The notes under the pieces are model-generated. The model did not search any database. It was not told the DNA's origin and saw nothing but the letters and a program-made list of their open reading frames with translations. A program made the position numbers and the translations under genes. This document shows positions 8,933 through 17,470 of a stretch of DNA of 64,000 bases, one piece after another (the first letter of the stretch is position 1; each line of letters starts with the position of its first letter). Location of the stretch: assembly GCF_004342605.1 (NCBI RefSeq), contig NZ_SLZL01000001.1:248001-312000 (forward strand). The letters are read 5' to 3'. Origin of the DNA: Caulobacter sp. BK020 (GTDB lineage: Bacteria; Pseudomonadota; Alphaproteobacteria; Caulobacterales; Caulobacteraceae).

Positions 8933-8958
8933 TATATAACTGACGGGTCAGTTATATA
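8933..8958. promoter_or_regulatory. Palindromic TetR operator with overlapping promoter
   Basis: A perfect 26-bp palindrome: half-site TATATAACTGAC, two-base centre GG, then the exact reverse complement. It sits 14 bp before the tetR start codon. The TATATA arms can serve as -10 elements on the minus strand, so binding would block transcription directly. The leader would be only about 10 nt. Confidence 0.8.
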
Positions 8959-9298
8959 TCGGGACGCTGAGTTCCACAACCTGCCCACTGGATACGCCAG
9001 GGAATCGTCTGTCGCTCGCCGACGAGCCGAAGAGAGTGGCGATGTTAGAACAATTGGCGAAAGAGCTGGCGCAGCCCAGACGACCCAAGGCAGCCCCTCC
9101 TGGCGTCACCTAAGGGTGGGAAGCGGACATTGAGTGCGTCCTTCGAGGCCCGCTGCGCGGGCGCCTCAGGATGAGGCGCTTGGTACTGAATTCCTCATCC
9201 TGAGGTGCGCGCTCCTGAGCGCGCCTCGAAGGACGCACAGCGCTTAAAGAGTCCGCTTAGGGTCGAAACCGCTCGTTGGCGCCACTATTCGGAGCCCC
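8959..9298. other. Intergenic region between efflux operon and Kef antiporter
   Basis: About 340 bp between the tetR operator and the 3' end of the antiporter gene. It holds one large inverted repeat (9134-9238) and otherwise nothing I can assign. Confidence 0.5.
9134..9238. repeat. Intergenic inverted repeat (about 50-bp imperfect arms)
   Basis: The outer 15 bases pair perfectly (GTGCGTCCTTCGAGG with CCTCGAAGGACGCAC), and the inner CCTCAGGATGAGG and CCTCATCCTGAGG blocks also pair. The whole would fold as one long hairpin in RNA. It looks like a dispersed REP/MITE-type element; only one copy is seen in this window. Confidence 0.7.
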
Positions 9299-11086
9299 CT
9301 ACCCCCGCCCCGCGTCCCGCAGCCGCTTCCGCTTGCCGCCCAGCGCATCCGGCCGGTTCAGGACCTTGCGGTATTCGTCGCGGCGTTCGTGGATCGAGGC
9401 GATGACCAGGCCCATGGGAACGCCGATGTCGACCAGCACGGCTTCCGACAGCTGCAGGCTGGCCTCGATGGTCTCGGGCACGGCGTCGGTGGCGCCCAGG
9501 TCGTAGAGCCGCGCGGCGTGGCGGGCGTCGCGGGCCCGGGCGACGATGGTCAGGTCGGGGCGATGCCCGCGCGCCACCGCCACCACCGCCTCGGCGGCCT
9601 CCGGCGAGTCCATGGTCACCACCACCGCCCGGGCGTAGTCCAGGCCGCAGCGTTCGAGCAGCTCGACCCGCGAGGCGTCGCCGAAATAGACCTGGTGGCC
9701 GTTGCGGCGCCCCTGCTGGACGAAACCGGGGTCACGGTCGATGGCGATCCAGGGCAGGTCGTGGCGGTCCAGCATGTCGCCGACCAGCCGGCCGACCCGG
9801 CCATAGCCGACCACCAGCACCCGGTCCCGCGGCTCCTCGCCCTGGTGCTCCTCGGCGACCTCGGGCGCCTCGCTGAGCGGGGCCGCCGCGCGCCTGGTCA
9901 GCCGTCCGCCGGTCCCCGACAGCAGCGGGATCAGGAACATGGTCAGGGTCGCGGCCACCAGCACCGCCTGGCCGACCTGTCCCGAGACCACGCCGGCCCC
10001 CATGGCGTTGTCCAGGATCACGAAGGCGAACTCCCCGCCCGCCGCCAGGGTCAGGGCGGCCTCGACCGCCGCCCGGCCCGACAGGCCCAGCAGCCGGCCC
10101 AGCCCGACGACCATCACGCCCTTGACCGCCACCAACCCCAGGGCGACGACCAGCACGAAGACCGGCTTGGCCACCAGCAGCGACAGGTCCAGGCGGATGC
10201 CCAGCGACACGAAGAACAGGCTGAGCAGCAGGCCCTTGAACGGCTCGATCTTGACCTCGACCTCGTGGCGATACTCGGTCTCGGCCAGCAGGATGCCGGC
10301 CACGAAGGCGCCGAGCGCCATCGACAGGCCCGACAGCGACGCCACCAGCCCCGCCCCGATGATCACCAGCAGGCAGGCGGCCATGAACATCTCTTCGCTC
10401 TTGGCTTTCGCCACCGAGCGCATCATCGGCCGCAGGGCCAGGCGGCCGAACAGGACGATCACGCCCAGGCCGACAGCGGCGGGGCCCAGGGCCAGCAGGT
10501 CGCCGAGCGTGAACGTCCCGTCGCCCCGGCCGAGGATCGCCAGGGTGATCAGGATCGGCGCCACCGCCAGGTCCTGGAACAGCAGCACCGAAAAGGTCGC
10601 CCGTCCGCCCTCGGAATGCAGGCGCTTGCGCTCGACCAGCACCGGCACGGCGATGGCGGTGGACGACAGGGTCAGGGCCGCCCCGATCGCCAGGGCCGCC
10701 ACCGGCGGCTGGCCCAGGGCCATGGCGACGCCGCCCAAGGCCAGCGAGCAGCCGACCACCTGCAGGGCGCCCAGGCCGAAGACCAGCTTGCGCATCAGCC
10801 GCAGCCGCTCCCACGACAGCTCCAGCCCGATCATGAACAGCAGGAACACCACCCCAAACTCGGCCAGCTGGGCGATTTCCTGCGGGTTGTCGACGGTGAC
10901 GTAGTCCAGCCAGGGAAAGGCGTGGCTCAGAGCCCCCAGGCCGAACGGCCCCAGGATCACCCCGGCGATCAGGAAGCCGAGGATCGGATTCAGCTTCAGC
11001 CGCTTGAACAGCGGCGCGACGATACCCGCCGTGGCCAGGAACAGCACCAGGTCCTTGTAGTCCGCCGGCGATATCGCGTGGTTCAC
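9299..11086 (-). CDS. Kef-type monovalent cation:proton antiporter (CPA2) with TrkA-N domain
   Basis: A 595-residue inner-membrane transporter. Residues 1 to about 385 hold roughly 12 hydrophobic segments of the CPA2 exchanger fold (LNPILGFLIAGVILGP, LALGAFVAGILLAETEYRHE). After a short linker, about 415-530 is a Rossmann TrkA-N/RCK domain (VLVVGYGRVGRLVGDML, with downstream AIDRD) that gates the channel by nucleotide binding. It probably exchanges K+ or Na+ for H+. It starts with GTG at 11086. A second, only distantly similar antiporter lies at 12.2 kb on the other strand. Confidence 0.9.
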   Translation of the reverse strand: MNHAISPADYKDLVLFLATAGIVAPLFKRLKLNPILGFLIAGVILGPFGLGALSHAFPWLDYVTVDNPQEIAQLAEFGVVFLLFMIGLELSWERLRLMRKLVFGLGALQVVGCSLALGGVAMALGQPPVAALAIGAALTLSSTAIAVPVLVERKRLHSEGGRATFSVLLFQDLAVAPILITLAILGRGDGTFTLGDLLALGPAAVGLGVIVLFGRLALRPMMRSVAKAKSEEMFMAACLLVIIGAGLVASLSGLSMALGAFVAGILLAETEYRHEVEVKIEPFKGLLLSLFFVSLGIRLDLSLLVAKPVFVLVVALGLVAVKGVMVVGLGRLLGLSGRAAVEAALTLAAGGEFAFVILDNAMGAGVVSGQVGQAVLVAATLTMFLIPLLSGTGGRLTRRAAAPLSEAPEVAEEHQGEEPRDRVLVVGYGRVGRLVGDMLDRHDLPWIAIDRDPGFVQQGRRNGHQVYFGDASRVELLERCGLDYARAVVVTMDSPEAAEAVVAVARGHRPDLTIVARARDARHAARLYDLGATDAVPETIEASLQLSEAVLVDIGVPMGLVIASIHERRDEYRKVLNRPDALGGKRKRLRDAGRG

Positions 11087-11124
11087 GTGCCCCTGCCCCC
11101 CTGTTCCTGGACCCCAGCCCGCGC

Positions 11125-11379
11125 TTAGCCGCTCGGCAGCTCGTCGCCCTTCAGGGGCGGATTGTCGCCGCCAGCCTTCTTGAGAAGTTCCATCGCCTTA
11201 GGAATGTCCGCCCGCGCCGCCCGCTCGGCGAAATAGCTCTCGGTCCGCAGCGCCGACAGCTTCTCAGCAACCGCGACATTGATCAGTTGATTGAGCGCAA
11301 CGCCTTCGGCTTCGGCAAGCTTACGCGCCTCGTCCAGCAGAGACGGCTGAAGCCGTAGCGCAAAATTGCTCTTCCTCAT
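11125..11379 (-). CDS. Ribbon-helix-helix antitoxin-like protein
   Basis: An 84-residue protein starting MRKSNFALRLQPSLLDEARK, the pattern of a short beta strand and two helices of Arc/CopG-type DNA-binding antitoxins (LAEAEGVALNQLINVAVAEKL). The C-terminal tail is probably the toxin-neutralising segment. Its ATG overlaps the stop of the PIN gene (ATGA), so the two are co-translated. Here the toxin gene comes first, the reverse of the commonest order. Confidence 0.75.
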   Translation of the reverse strand: MRKSNFALRLQPSLLDEARKLAEAEGVALNQLINVAVAEKLSALRTESYFAERAARADIPKAMELLKKAGGDNPPLKGDELPSG

Positions 11380-11804
11380 CGTTCCGCCTCCAACCTTCGT
11401 ATGGCTTCGCTCGGCAGCCAGAGTTCGACGCCAAACCGGTGCGCCACCGCATCAAAATCACGCTTGTTATAGGTCACGATGGCGTCAGCCCGGCCGTTGG
11501 CGGCGGTTTCCAACACCATGTCGTCATCCGGATCTCGCACCGCTGGTCGCCAGAGAAACGCCAACCGCACCGGCTCAGCCGCCGCGGCGACCGCATCCAG
11601 AATGGTCCCGACGTCGCCGGCCGAAAAGCCGGAAGCCGTCAGATGCTCGCGGCGTGTCATCACCGCCTCGTACTCAATCAACAACGGGGTGGAGACCAAC
11701 AAGATCAACCGCTTAGACAACCCCGCCAGCAGCAGCCGGTTGGATGCGCCCGCATGACTGCGGATCGCCGCCACCATCGTCGCTGTGTCGAGGACCAAGC
11801 GCAT
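11376..11804 (-). CDS. PIN-domain toxin (COG1569-type)
   Basis: A 142-residue putative endoribonuclease. Conserved acidic residues of the PIN fold are visible: D5 in VLDTAT, the Glu in LLIEYEAVM, the acidic cluster DPDDDMVLETA and the closing Asp of IVTYNKRDF. It belongs to the family annotated as putative toxin-antitoxin toxin component, PIN family. It pairs with the RHH protein immediately downstream through a 4-base overlap. The transcript may be nearly leaderless, because a -10-like CATTAT ends only 6 bp before the ATG. Confidence 0.82.
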   Translation of the reverse strand: MRLVLDTATMVAAIRSHAGASNRLLLAGLSKRLILLVSTPLLIEYEAVMTRREHLTASGFSAGDVGTILDAVAAAAEPVRLAFLWRPAVRDPDDDMVLETAANGRADAIVTYNKRDFDAVAHRFGVELWLPSEAIRRLEAER

Positions 11805-11810
11805 GCACCT

Positions 11811-11838
11811 ATAATGGATCTCGCCTGCAATATTGCAA
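11811..11838 (-). promoter_or_regulatory. Promoter and 12-bp palindrome of the PIN/RHH pair
   Basis: On the minus strand TTGCAA (rc of 11833-11838) and CATTAT (rc of 11811-11816) are separated by 16 bp. A perfect palindrome, TGCAATATTGCA, spans 11826-11837 over the -35. This is the expected place for autorepression by the antitoxin. The start codon is at 11804, so initiation about 7 nt past the -10 would give a leaderless mRNA. Confidence 0.5.
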
Positions 11839-11846
11839 GGATGGCC

Positions 11847-12131
11847 TCATCCACCGGACGGCGCGGGTTGGCTGACCAGCTTCAGTCTCACGCCCGCCCC
11901 CGCCTCGGCCCCCTGGTCGTTTCCGGGCGGGATCAGCGCGACGCCGCCGGCCTCCAGCGCGTCGATCAGCAGGCGTTCGGTGCTATGGTGCAGGGCGTGG
12001 CGCTCGGTCTCGAAGTCCTTGACCGTGCTGCGCGACACGCCCGCCCGGTCGGCCAGCTCGCCCTGCGACCAGCTGAGCAGACCGCGCGCGCCCCGGCACT
12101 GGGCCGGCAGGAGAATTTTCGCGTGGGGCAT
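11847..12131 (-). CDS. Small XRE-family DNA-binding protein
   Basis: A 94-residue protein with one Cro/C1-type HTH: residues about 12-60 read ARGLLSWSQGELADRAGVSR followed by STVKDFETERHAL. The C-terminal 30 residues are uninformative. It is divergent from the antiporter at 12.2 kb with about 70 bp between them; that gap contains TTGACCGTCAA (12182-12192), a short perfect inverted repeat that could be its operator. It may regulate the antiporter or itself; no partner toxin is visible. Confidence 0.75.
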   Translation of the reverse strand: MPHAKILLPAQCRGARGLLSWSQGELADRAGVSRSTVKDFETERHALHHSTERLLIDALEAGGVALIPPGNDQGAEAGAGVRLKLVSQPAPSGG

Positions 12132-12201
12132 CTGGCGCTCCGAAGATCCTCACCCATATTGGTTGACTACGCCCGAAAACGTTGACCGTCAAGGAGCGCC
12201 T

Positions 12202-13854
12202 TTGCACCATACCTCGCTGATCGCCACCATCGTCGCCGGCCTGGGCCTGGCCTTCGTGTTCGGGGCCGTCGCCAACCGCCTGAAGCTGCCCGTGCTGGTC
12301 GGCTACCTGGTGGCCGGCGTTGTCGTCGGCCCGTTCACCCCCGGCTACGTCGCCGACCAGGAGCTGGCCCCGCAGCTGGCCGAGATCGGGGTGATCCTGC
12401 TGATGTTCGGGGTGGGACTGCACTTCTCGGTCAAGGACCTGATGGCGGTGCGCAAGATCGCCATTCCCGGCGCCGTCGTGCAGATCCTGGCGGCCACGGC
12501 CCTGGGGATCGGCCTGGCCCGCCTGCTGGGCTGGACCCTGGGGGCGGGGATCGTGTTCGGCCTGGCCCTGTCGGTGGCCTCGACCGTGGTGCTGCTGCGC
12601 GCCCTGCAGGAGCGGCGGCTGATCGAGACCGACCGCGGCCGCATCGCCGTCGGCTGGCTGATCGTCGAGGACCTGGCCATGGTGCTGGCCCTGGTGCTGC
12701 TGCCGGCCGTCTCGGGGATGCTGGGCGGCGAGGCCCCGCCGCCCGGCCCCGGCGGCGTCGCGGGCGCCTTCGCCATCACCATCGGCAAGGTCGCGGCCTT
12801 CGTCGCCCTGATGCTGATCGTCGGCCGCCGGCTGATCCCGTGGATCCTGCACCGCATCGCCCACACCGGCTCGCGCGAGCTGTTCCGCCTGGCGGTGCTG
12901 GCCATCGCGCTCGGGGTGGCGTTCGGCTCGGCGGCGCTGTTCGGCGTGTCGTTCGCCCTGGGAGCCTTCTTCGCCGGCATGATCATGGCCGAGAGCGAGC
13001 TCAGCCAGCAGGCCGCCAACGAGACCCTGCCGCTGCGCGACGCCTTCGCGGTGCTGTTCTTCGTGTCGATCGGCATGCTGTTCAACTGGTCGGTGATCCT
13101 GCGCGAGCCCCTGGCCGTGCTGGCGACCCTGGCGATCATCGTGGTCGGCAAGTCGGTCGCCGCCTATCTGATCGTGCTGGCCTTCAAGCGCCCTACGAGC
13201 GTGGCCCTGACCATCTCGGCCAGCCTGGCCCAGATCGGCGAGTTCTCGTTCATCCTGGCCGGCCTGGGCGTGTCGCTGAAGCTGCTGCCCAAGGACGGCC
13301 AGGACCTGATCCTGGCCGGCGCCATCCTGTCGATCCTGCTCAACCCGCTGCTGTTCGCCCTGCTCGACAAGCTGGCGCCCAGGCTGGCGGGCCGAGCCGG
13401 CGAGCCGGGCGCCCCGGCGGCGGCGAACCGGCCGCACGGCGTGCTGGTCGGCTACGGCCGGGTCGGCAAGGCCGTGGCCGAGGGGCTGAAGGGCCGCATG
13501 CCGCTGGTGGTGATCGAGGACGAGGGCGAGCGGGCCGACGCCCTGCGCGCCGCCGGCTTCGAGGCGGTCCAAGGCAACGCGGTCAGACCCGAAGTGCTGC
13601 TGCGGGCCGGCCTGGCCGAGGCCACCCACCTGTTCGTCGCCGTGCCCAGCCCGTTCGAGGCCGCCCGGATCATCGAACAGGCCCGCGCCGCCAACGCCGG
13701 GGTCAAGATCGTCGCCCGGGCCTATACCGACCACGACGTCGACCTGCTGACGGGCATGGGCGCCGACCACGCCCTGATCGGCGAGCAGGAAATCGCCCGC
13801 GGCATGCTGGCCCTGGCCCCGAAGCGACCGCCGCCGGCGGCGTCGGTGCATTAG
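12202..13854 (+). CDS. Kef/YbaL-type cation:proton antiporter with TrkA-N domain
   Basis: A 550-residue CPA2 antiporter, residues 1 to about 395 membrane-embedded (LKLPVLVGYLVAGVVVGPFT, FALGAFFAGMIMAESELS), then a TrkA-N domain (GVLVGYGRVGKAVAEGLKG, VIEDEGER). The pattern fits the YbaL/KefB group. The open frame extends far upstream, but AAGGAG at 12191-12196 sits 5 nt before a TTG at 12202, giving MHHTSLIATIVAGLGLAFVF, which matches the expected first helix. It is divergent from a small XRE gene. Confidence 0.88.
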   Translation: MHHTSLIATIVAGLGLAFVFGAVANRLKLPVLVGYLVAGVVVGPFTPGYVADQELAPQLAEIGVILLMFGVGLHFSVKDLMAVRKIAIPGAVVQILAATALGIGLARLLGWTLGAGIVFGLALSVASTVVLLRALQERRLIETDRGRIAVGWLIVEDLAMVLALVLLPAVSGMLGGEAPPPGPGGVAGAFAITIGKVAAFVALMLIVGRRLIPWILHRIAHTGSRELFRLAVLAIALGVAFGSAALFGVSFALGAFFAGMIMAESELSQQAANETLPLRDAFAVLFFVSIGMLFNWSVILREPLAVLATLAIIVVGKSVAAYLIVLAFKRPTSVALTISASLAQIGEFSFILAGLGVSLKLLPKDGQDLILAGAILSILLNPLLFALLDKLAPRLAGRAGEPGAPAAANRPHGVLVGYGRVGKAVAEGLKGRMPLVVIEDEGERADALRAAGFEAVQGNAVRPEVLLRAGLAEATHLFVAVPSPFEAARIIEQARAANAGVKIVARAYTDHDVDLLTGMGADHALIGEQEIARGMLALAPKRPPPAASVH

Positions 13855-13911
13855 AGGGACCCTTCACCCTCCATGATTCCTCCACAAGGCCGCTGAGACA
13901 GGGAGACGACG

Positions 13912-14456
13912 ATGGCCAGGCTCGTGTTCGGAATGATGCAATCGCTGGACGGCTATGTCGCCGGGCCGCCGGGCGGGCCGGAGCTGCCGCCCCCCGGTCC
14001 GGCGCTGCATCAGCACTTCAACGACCACGTCCGCGGCCTGGCCGGCTGCCTCTATGGCCGCCGCCTGTACGAGATGATGCGGTACTGGGATGAAGACCGG
14101 CCGGAATGGGATGCGGTCGCCCGCGACTACGCCGAGGCCTGGCGGGCCCGGCCGAAATGGGTGGTGTCGGGCTCGCTGACCTCGGTCGGCCCCAATGCGA
14201 CCCTGGTTTCCCATGACGTCGAAGCCTTCGTCCGCCGGCTGAAGGCCGAGGTCGAGGGCACATCGACGTGGCGGGACCGGAGCTGGCGGGCAGCCTGACC
14301 GACCTTGGCCTGATCGACGAATATCACCTCTATCTGCGTCCGTTCGTGCTGGGCGGCGGCAAGCCCTACTTCGCCGGGGCGCGGCCGCCGCTGCGCCTGG
14401 TCGCCAGCGATCTGGTCCCGGAGGACGCCGTCAGACTGGCCTTCGTCCCGGCCTGA
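13912..14456 (+). pseudogene. Frameshifted dihydrofolate-reductase-like (RibD C-terminal fold) protein
   Basis: Two frames together make one about 181-residue protein of the RibD/DHFR-like deaminase-reductase family. The first (13912 to about 14259) starts MARLVFGMMQSLDGYVAG and includes CLYGRRLYEMM and KWVVSGSLTSVGPNATLV. The second (from about 14262) reads IDVAGPELAGSLTDLGLIDE then LYLRPFVLGGGKPYF. The junction VEG/IDVAG needs one missing base around 14257-14261, where GGC AC ATC would naturally be GGC GAC ATC. It is either a recent loss-of-function deletion or a sequencing error. A good Shine-Dalgarno (AGGGAGA) precedes the start. Confidence 0.8.
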
Positions 14457-14525
14457 GGGCTGGCTGGCCGCGGGATCGACCATGACCGGCTGTGATCGCG
14501 CCGGGATCGGCTATAAGGACACGCC

Positions 14526-15014
14526 ATGACCCGTCTTGCCCTCGCCGCCCTCGCCGCCGCCGTACTCCCGACCTTCGCCGCGCCCGCCCAGGCCGCCGAC
14601 TACCGCGTCGGCGGGGTCGAGATCCGCCATCCCTGGACCCGACCGGCCAAGGCCGGCATGAACGGGGTCGGCTACCTGACCCTGGTCAATGTCGGGGCCA
14701 AGCCGGTCAAGCTGCTGATGGTCCAGAGCCCGGCCGCCCGGTCGGTGACCCTGCACCAGACCAGCCAGGCGGACGGCGTCGCCTCGATGCGGCCCGTCAC
14801 CGACGGCCTGAAGATCGCGCCCGGGGCCAGCGTCGCCTTCGCGCCCGGCGGTTATCACCTGATGCTGATGGGCCTGACCCGCGCCCAGGCGCCGGGCGGC
14901 AAGGTTCCGCTGACCCTGGTGTTCGACGGCGGACGGCGGATCCGCATCGAACTGGCGGTGGAATCTGGCGCCGCGAACGCCGACCCGATGGCGGGCATGC
15001 ACCACGACCACTGA
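14526..15014 (+). CDS. Periplasmic copper chaperone PCu(A)C
   Basis: A 162-residue exported protein with a signal peptide ending PAQAAD (about residue 24). The copper site H(M)X10MX21HXM is present as H77, M88, H111 and M113 (LHQTSQADGVASM and GGYHLMLMGL). Known members carry Cu(I) to the CuA centre of cytochrome c oxidase in the periplasm. The His/Met-rich end (MAGMHHDH) may add metal binding. AAGGAC upstream is a fair Shine-Dalgarno. No oxidase or sco gene is adjacent. Confidence 0.9.
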   Translation: MTRLALAALAAAVLPTFAAPAQAADYRVGGVEIRHPWTRPAKAGMNGVGYLTLVNVGAKPVKLLMVQSPAARSVTLHQTSQADGVASMRPVTDGLKIAPGASVAFAPGGYHLMLMGLTRAQAPGGKVPLTLVFDGGRRIRIELAVESGAANADPMAGMHHDH

Positions 15015-15093
15015 ACATGACAAAAAAGTAAGGGACGAAACGGCCCGGTTGATGGCCAAGTCGCGGTTCGGATTTTCAACGGATCGCGACTTC

Positions 15094-17220
15094 ATGAAAC
15101 GAATCTGGTTCGCCGCCGCCGCCATGGCCGCGCTGTCCCTCTCGGCCTTCGGGGCCAACGCCCGCGAAGACCACGACCACGCCTGCCTCAACGACGCCTG
15201 CACCCTGCAGTCGCTGTTCGTCGCCGCCGACACGCCGGCGGCCGGCCCGGCGACGCTGTCGCTGGAGTCGCCGCGCTACGGCGCCTGGGGCTTCGACCTC
15301 GCCGGCATGGACCGCTCGGCCAGGCCGGGCGACGACTTCTACAAGTTCGCCAACGGAACCTGGGACGCCAACACCGCCATCCCCAGCGACCGCACCCGCT
15401 ACGGCAATTTCGACAAGCTGGCCGAGCTGTCGGAGGCCCGCACCAAGGCGATCATTACCGAGGCCGCCTCGGCCAAGTCGCCCGACGCCGACACGGTCAA
15501 GATCGGCGCCGCCTACAAGGCCTTCATGGACGAGGCCCTGGCCGAAAAGCTGGACGCCAAGCCGATCGCCCCCGAACTGGCCGAGATCCGCAAGGTCGGG
15601 ACCAAGGACGACTTCACCGCCCTGATGGGCAAGAACCCCACCACCGGCTTCTCGGCGATCCTGGGCCTGGGCATCAGCCCCGACGCCAAGAACCCGACGC
15701 GCTACGCCGTCTACGCCGCGACCGGCGGCCTCAGCCTGCCCGACCGCGACTACTATCTCGACGCCAAGTTCGCCGAGAAAAAGACCGCCTACGAGGCCTA
15801 TGTCGCCCGGATACTGACGATGATCGGCTGGGACAAGCCGGCCGAGAACGCCAAGGCGATCGTCGCCTTCGAGACCCAGCTGGCCGAGGCGTCGTGGACC
15901 CGCGCCGAGCGCCGCGATCGCGACAAGACCTACAATCCCATGACCCTGGCCGAGCTGCAGGCCCTGACCCCGGGCTTCGCCTGGAACCGCTACCTGGTGG
16001 GGACCGAGCTGCCGGCGATCGACCGCGTGGTGGTGACCACCAACACCGCCTTCCCCAAGTTCGCCAAGGTCTATGCCGACACCCCGCTGGGCACCCTGAA
16101 GGCCTGGCAGGCGTTCAAGGTGGCCGACGGCGCCGCGCCGCTGCTGTCCAAGCGCTTCGTCGACGCCAGCTTCGAGTTCCGCAACAAGACCCTGGCCGGC
16201 CAGCCCGAGCAGAAGCCGCGCTGGAAGCGCGCCGTCGCCTCGGTCAATGACCAGCTGGGCGAGGCGGTCGGCCGCGTCTATGTGGCCCGCTACTTCCCGC
16301 CGGAGTCCAAGGCCAAAATGATCGACCTGGTCGGCAACATCCGCGGCGTGCTGAAGGCGCGGCTGGAGACGCTGGACTGGATGTCGCCGCAGACCAAGGC
16401 CCAGGCCGAGGACAAGCTGGCCCAGTTCACCGTCAAGATCGGCTATCCCGACAAGTGGCGCGACTATTCCAAGCTGGTGATCAAGCCCGACGACGTCTAC
16501 GGCAACGCCCTGCGCTCCGGCGCCTTCGAATGGCGCCACGACGTCGAGCGCCTGAACCAGCCGGTCGACAAGACCGAGTGGGGCATGACCCCGCAGACGG
16601 TCAACGCCTACTACAACTCGGTCAATAACGAGATCGTCTTCCCGGCCGCCATCCTGCAGGCCCCGTTCTTCCATCCGGACGCCGACCCGGCCGTCAACTA
16701 CGGCGGCATCGGCGGGGTGATCGGCCATGAGATCAGCCACGGCTTCGACGACCAGGGCCGCAAGTCGGACGGCAAGGGCGTGCTGCGCGACTGGTGGACC
16801 GCCGAGGACGCCGCCAAGTTCAAGGCCCAGGCCGACAAGCTGGGCGCCCAGTACGGCGCGTTCGAGCCCCTGCCCGGGTCCAAGGTCAACGGCCAGCTGA
16901 CCATGGGCGAGAACATCGGCGACATGGGCGGCCTGGCCTTCGCGCTTCAGGCCTATCACGCCTCGCTGGGCGGCAAGCCGGCCCCGGTGCTCGACGGCTT
17001 CACCGGCGACCAGCGGGTGTATCTGGGCTGGGCCCAGGTCTGGCGCTCGAAGATCCGCGACGACGCCCTGCGCCAGCAGGTGGTCAGCGACCCCCACTCG
17101 CCGGCCTATTACCGCGTCAACGGCACGATCCGGAACCAGGACGGCTGGTACAGCGCCTTCGACGTCAAGCCGGGCGACAAGCTGTACGTCGCGCCGGAGG
17201 AGCGGGTCAGGATCTGGTGA
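15094..17220 (+). CDS. M13-family zinc metallopeptidase (neprilysin/PepO-like)
   Basis: A 708-residue exported endopeptidase. The signal peptide is MKRIWFAAAAMAALSLSAFG. Domains in order are M13 N-terminal (DDFYKFANGTWDANTAIPSD at about 88) and M13 catalytic, with HEISH at 545-549, the third-ligand motif ENIGDMGG about 60 residues later, and the C-terminal family signature ending RVRIW. It is close to the family's usual 680-720 residues. It starts at 15094; an in-frame ATG at 15049 would add 15 residues ahead of the signal peptide. Confidence 0.92.
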   Translation: MKRIWFAAAAMAALSLSAFGANAREDHDHACLNDACTLQSLFVAADTPAAGPATLSLESPRYGAWGFDLAGMDRSARPGDDFYKFANGTWDANTAIPSDRTRYGNFDKLAELSEARTKAIITEAASAKSPDADTVKIGAAYKAFMDEALAEKLDAKPIAPELAEIRKVGTKDDFTALMGKNPTTGFSAILGLGISPDAKNPTRYAVYAATGGLSLPDRDYYLDAKFAEKKTAYEAYVARILTMIGWDKPAENAKAIVAFETQLAEASWTRAERRDRDKTYNPMTLAELQALTPGFAWNRYLVGTELPAIDRVVVTTNTAFPKFAKVYADTPLGTLKAWQAFKVADGAAPLLSKRFVDASFEFRNKTLAGQPEQKPRWKRAVASVNDQLGEAVGRVYVARYFPPESKAKMIDLVGNIRGVLKARLETLDWMSPQTKAQAEDKLAQFTVKIGYPDKWRDYSKLVIKPDDVYGNALRSGAFEWRHDVERLNQPVDKTEWGMTPQTVNAYYNSVNNEIVFPAAILQAPFFHPDADPAVNYGGIGGVIGHEISHGFDDQGRKSDGKGVLRDWWTAEDAAKFKAQADKLGAQYGAFEPLPGSKVNGQLTMGENIGDMGGLAFALQAYHASLGGKPAPVLDGFTGDQRVYLGWAQVWRSKIRDDALRQQVVSDPHSPAYYRVNGTIRNQDGWYSAFDVKPGDKLYVAPEERVRIW

Positions 17221-17240
17221 CGACAGGAGCGCTTCGGAAA

Positions 17241-17410
17241 ACCCTCTCCCAGCGGGAGAGGGCGGGGCCCGCCGCGTAGCGGTGGGAGGGAGAGGGATTA
17301 CACCCTCGCCGTTTTCTCGCCGCGCCCTGCCGGCACGCCGACCGACGCCCGACGCCCTCACCCTCCCAACGCGTTGCGTTGGGCCCCTCCCTCTCCCCAC
17401 GGGAGAGGGT
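17241..17410. repeat. Large intergenic inverted repeat, CCCTCTCCC type
   Basis: The left arm 17241-17296 and right arm 17355-17410 are about 85% complementary over 56 bp, each beginning or ending with ACCCTCTCCC/GGGAGAGGGT, and each arm also contains its own small hairpin. It resembles dispersed GGGAGAGGG repeats common between proteobacterial genes. Confidence 0.75.
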
Positions 17411-17434
17411 CCTCGCGTTGAAGCTCCGAAACGC

Positions 17435-17470
17435 AAAAACGGCGGCCCGCCTCGCGGAGCCGCCGTTTTT
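17435..17470. terminator. Bidirectional rho-independent terminator
   Basis: AAAAACGGCGG ... CCGCCGTTTTT is an 11-bp perfect inverted repeat including A5 and T5 tracts with a GC-rich loop. It can terminate the M13 peptidase transcript on the plus strand and any residual hisG transcript on the minus strand. Confidence 0.85.
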
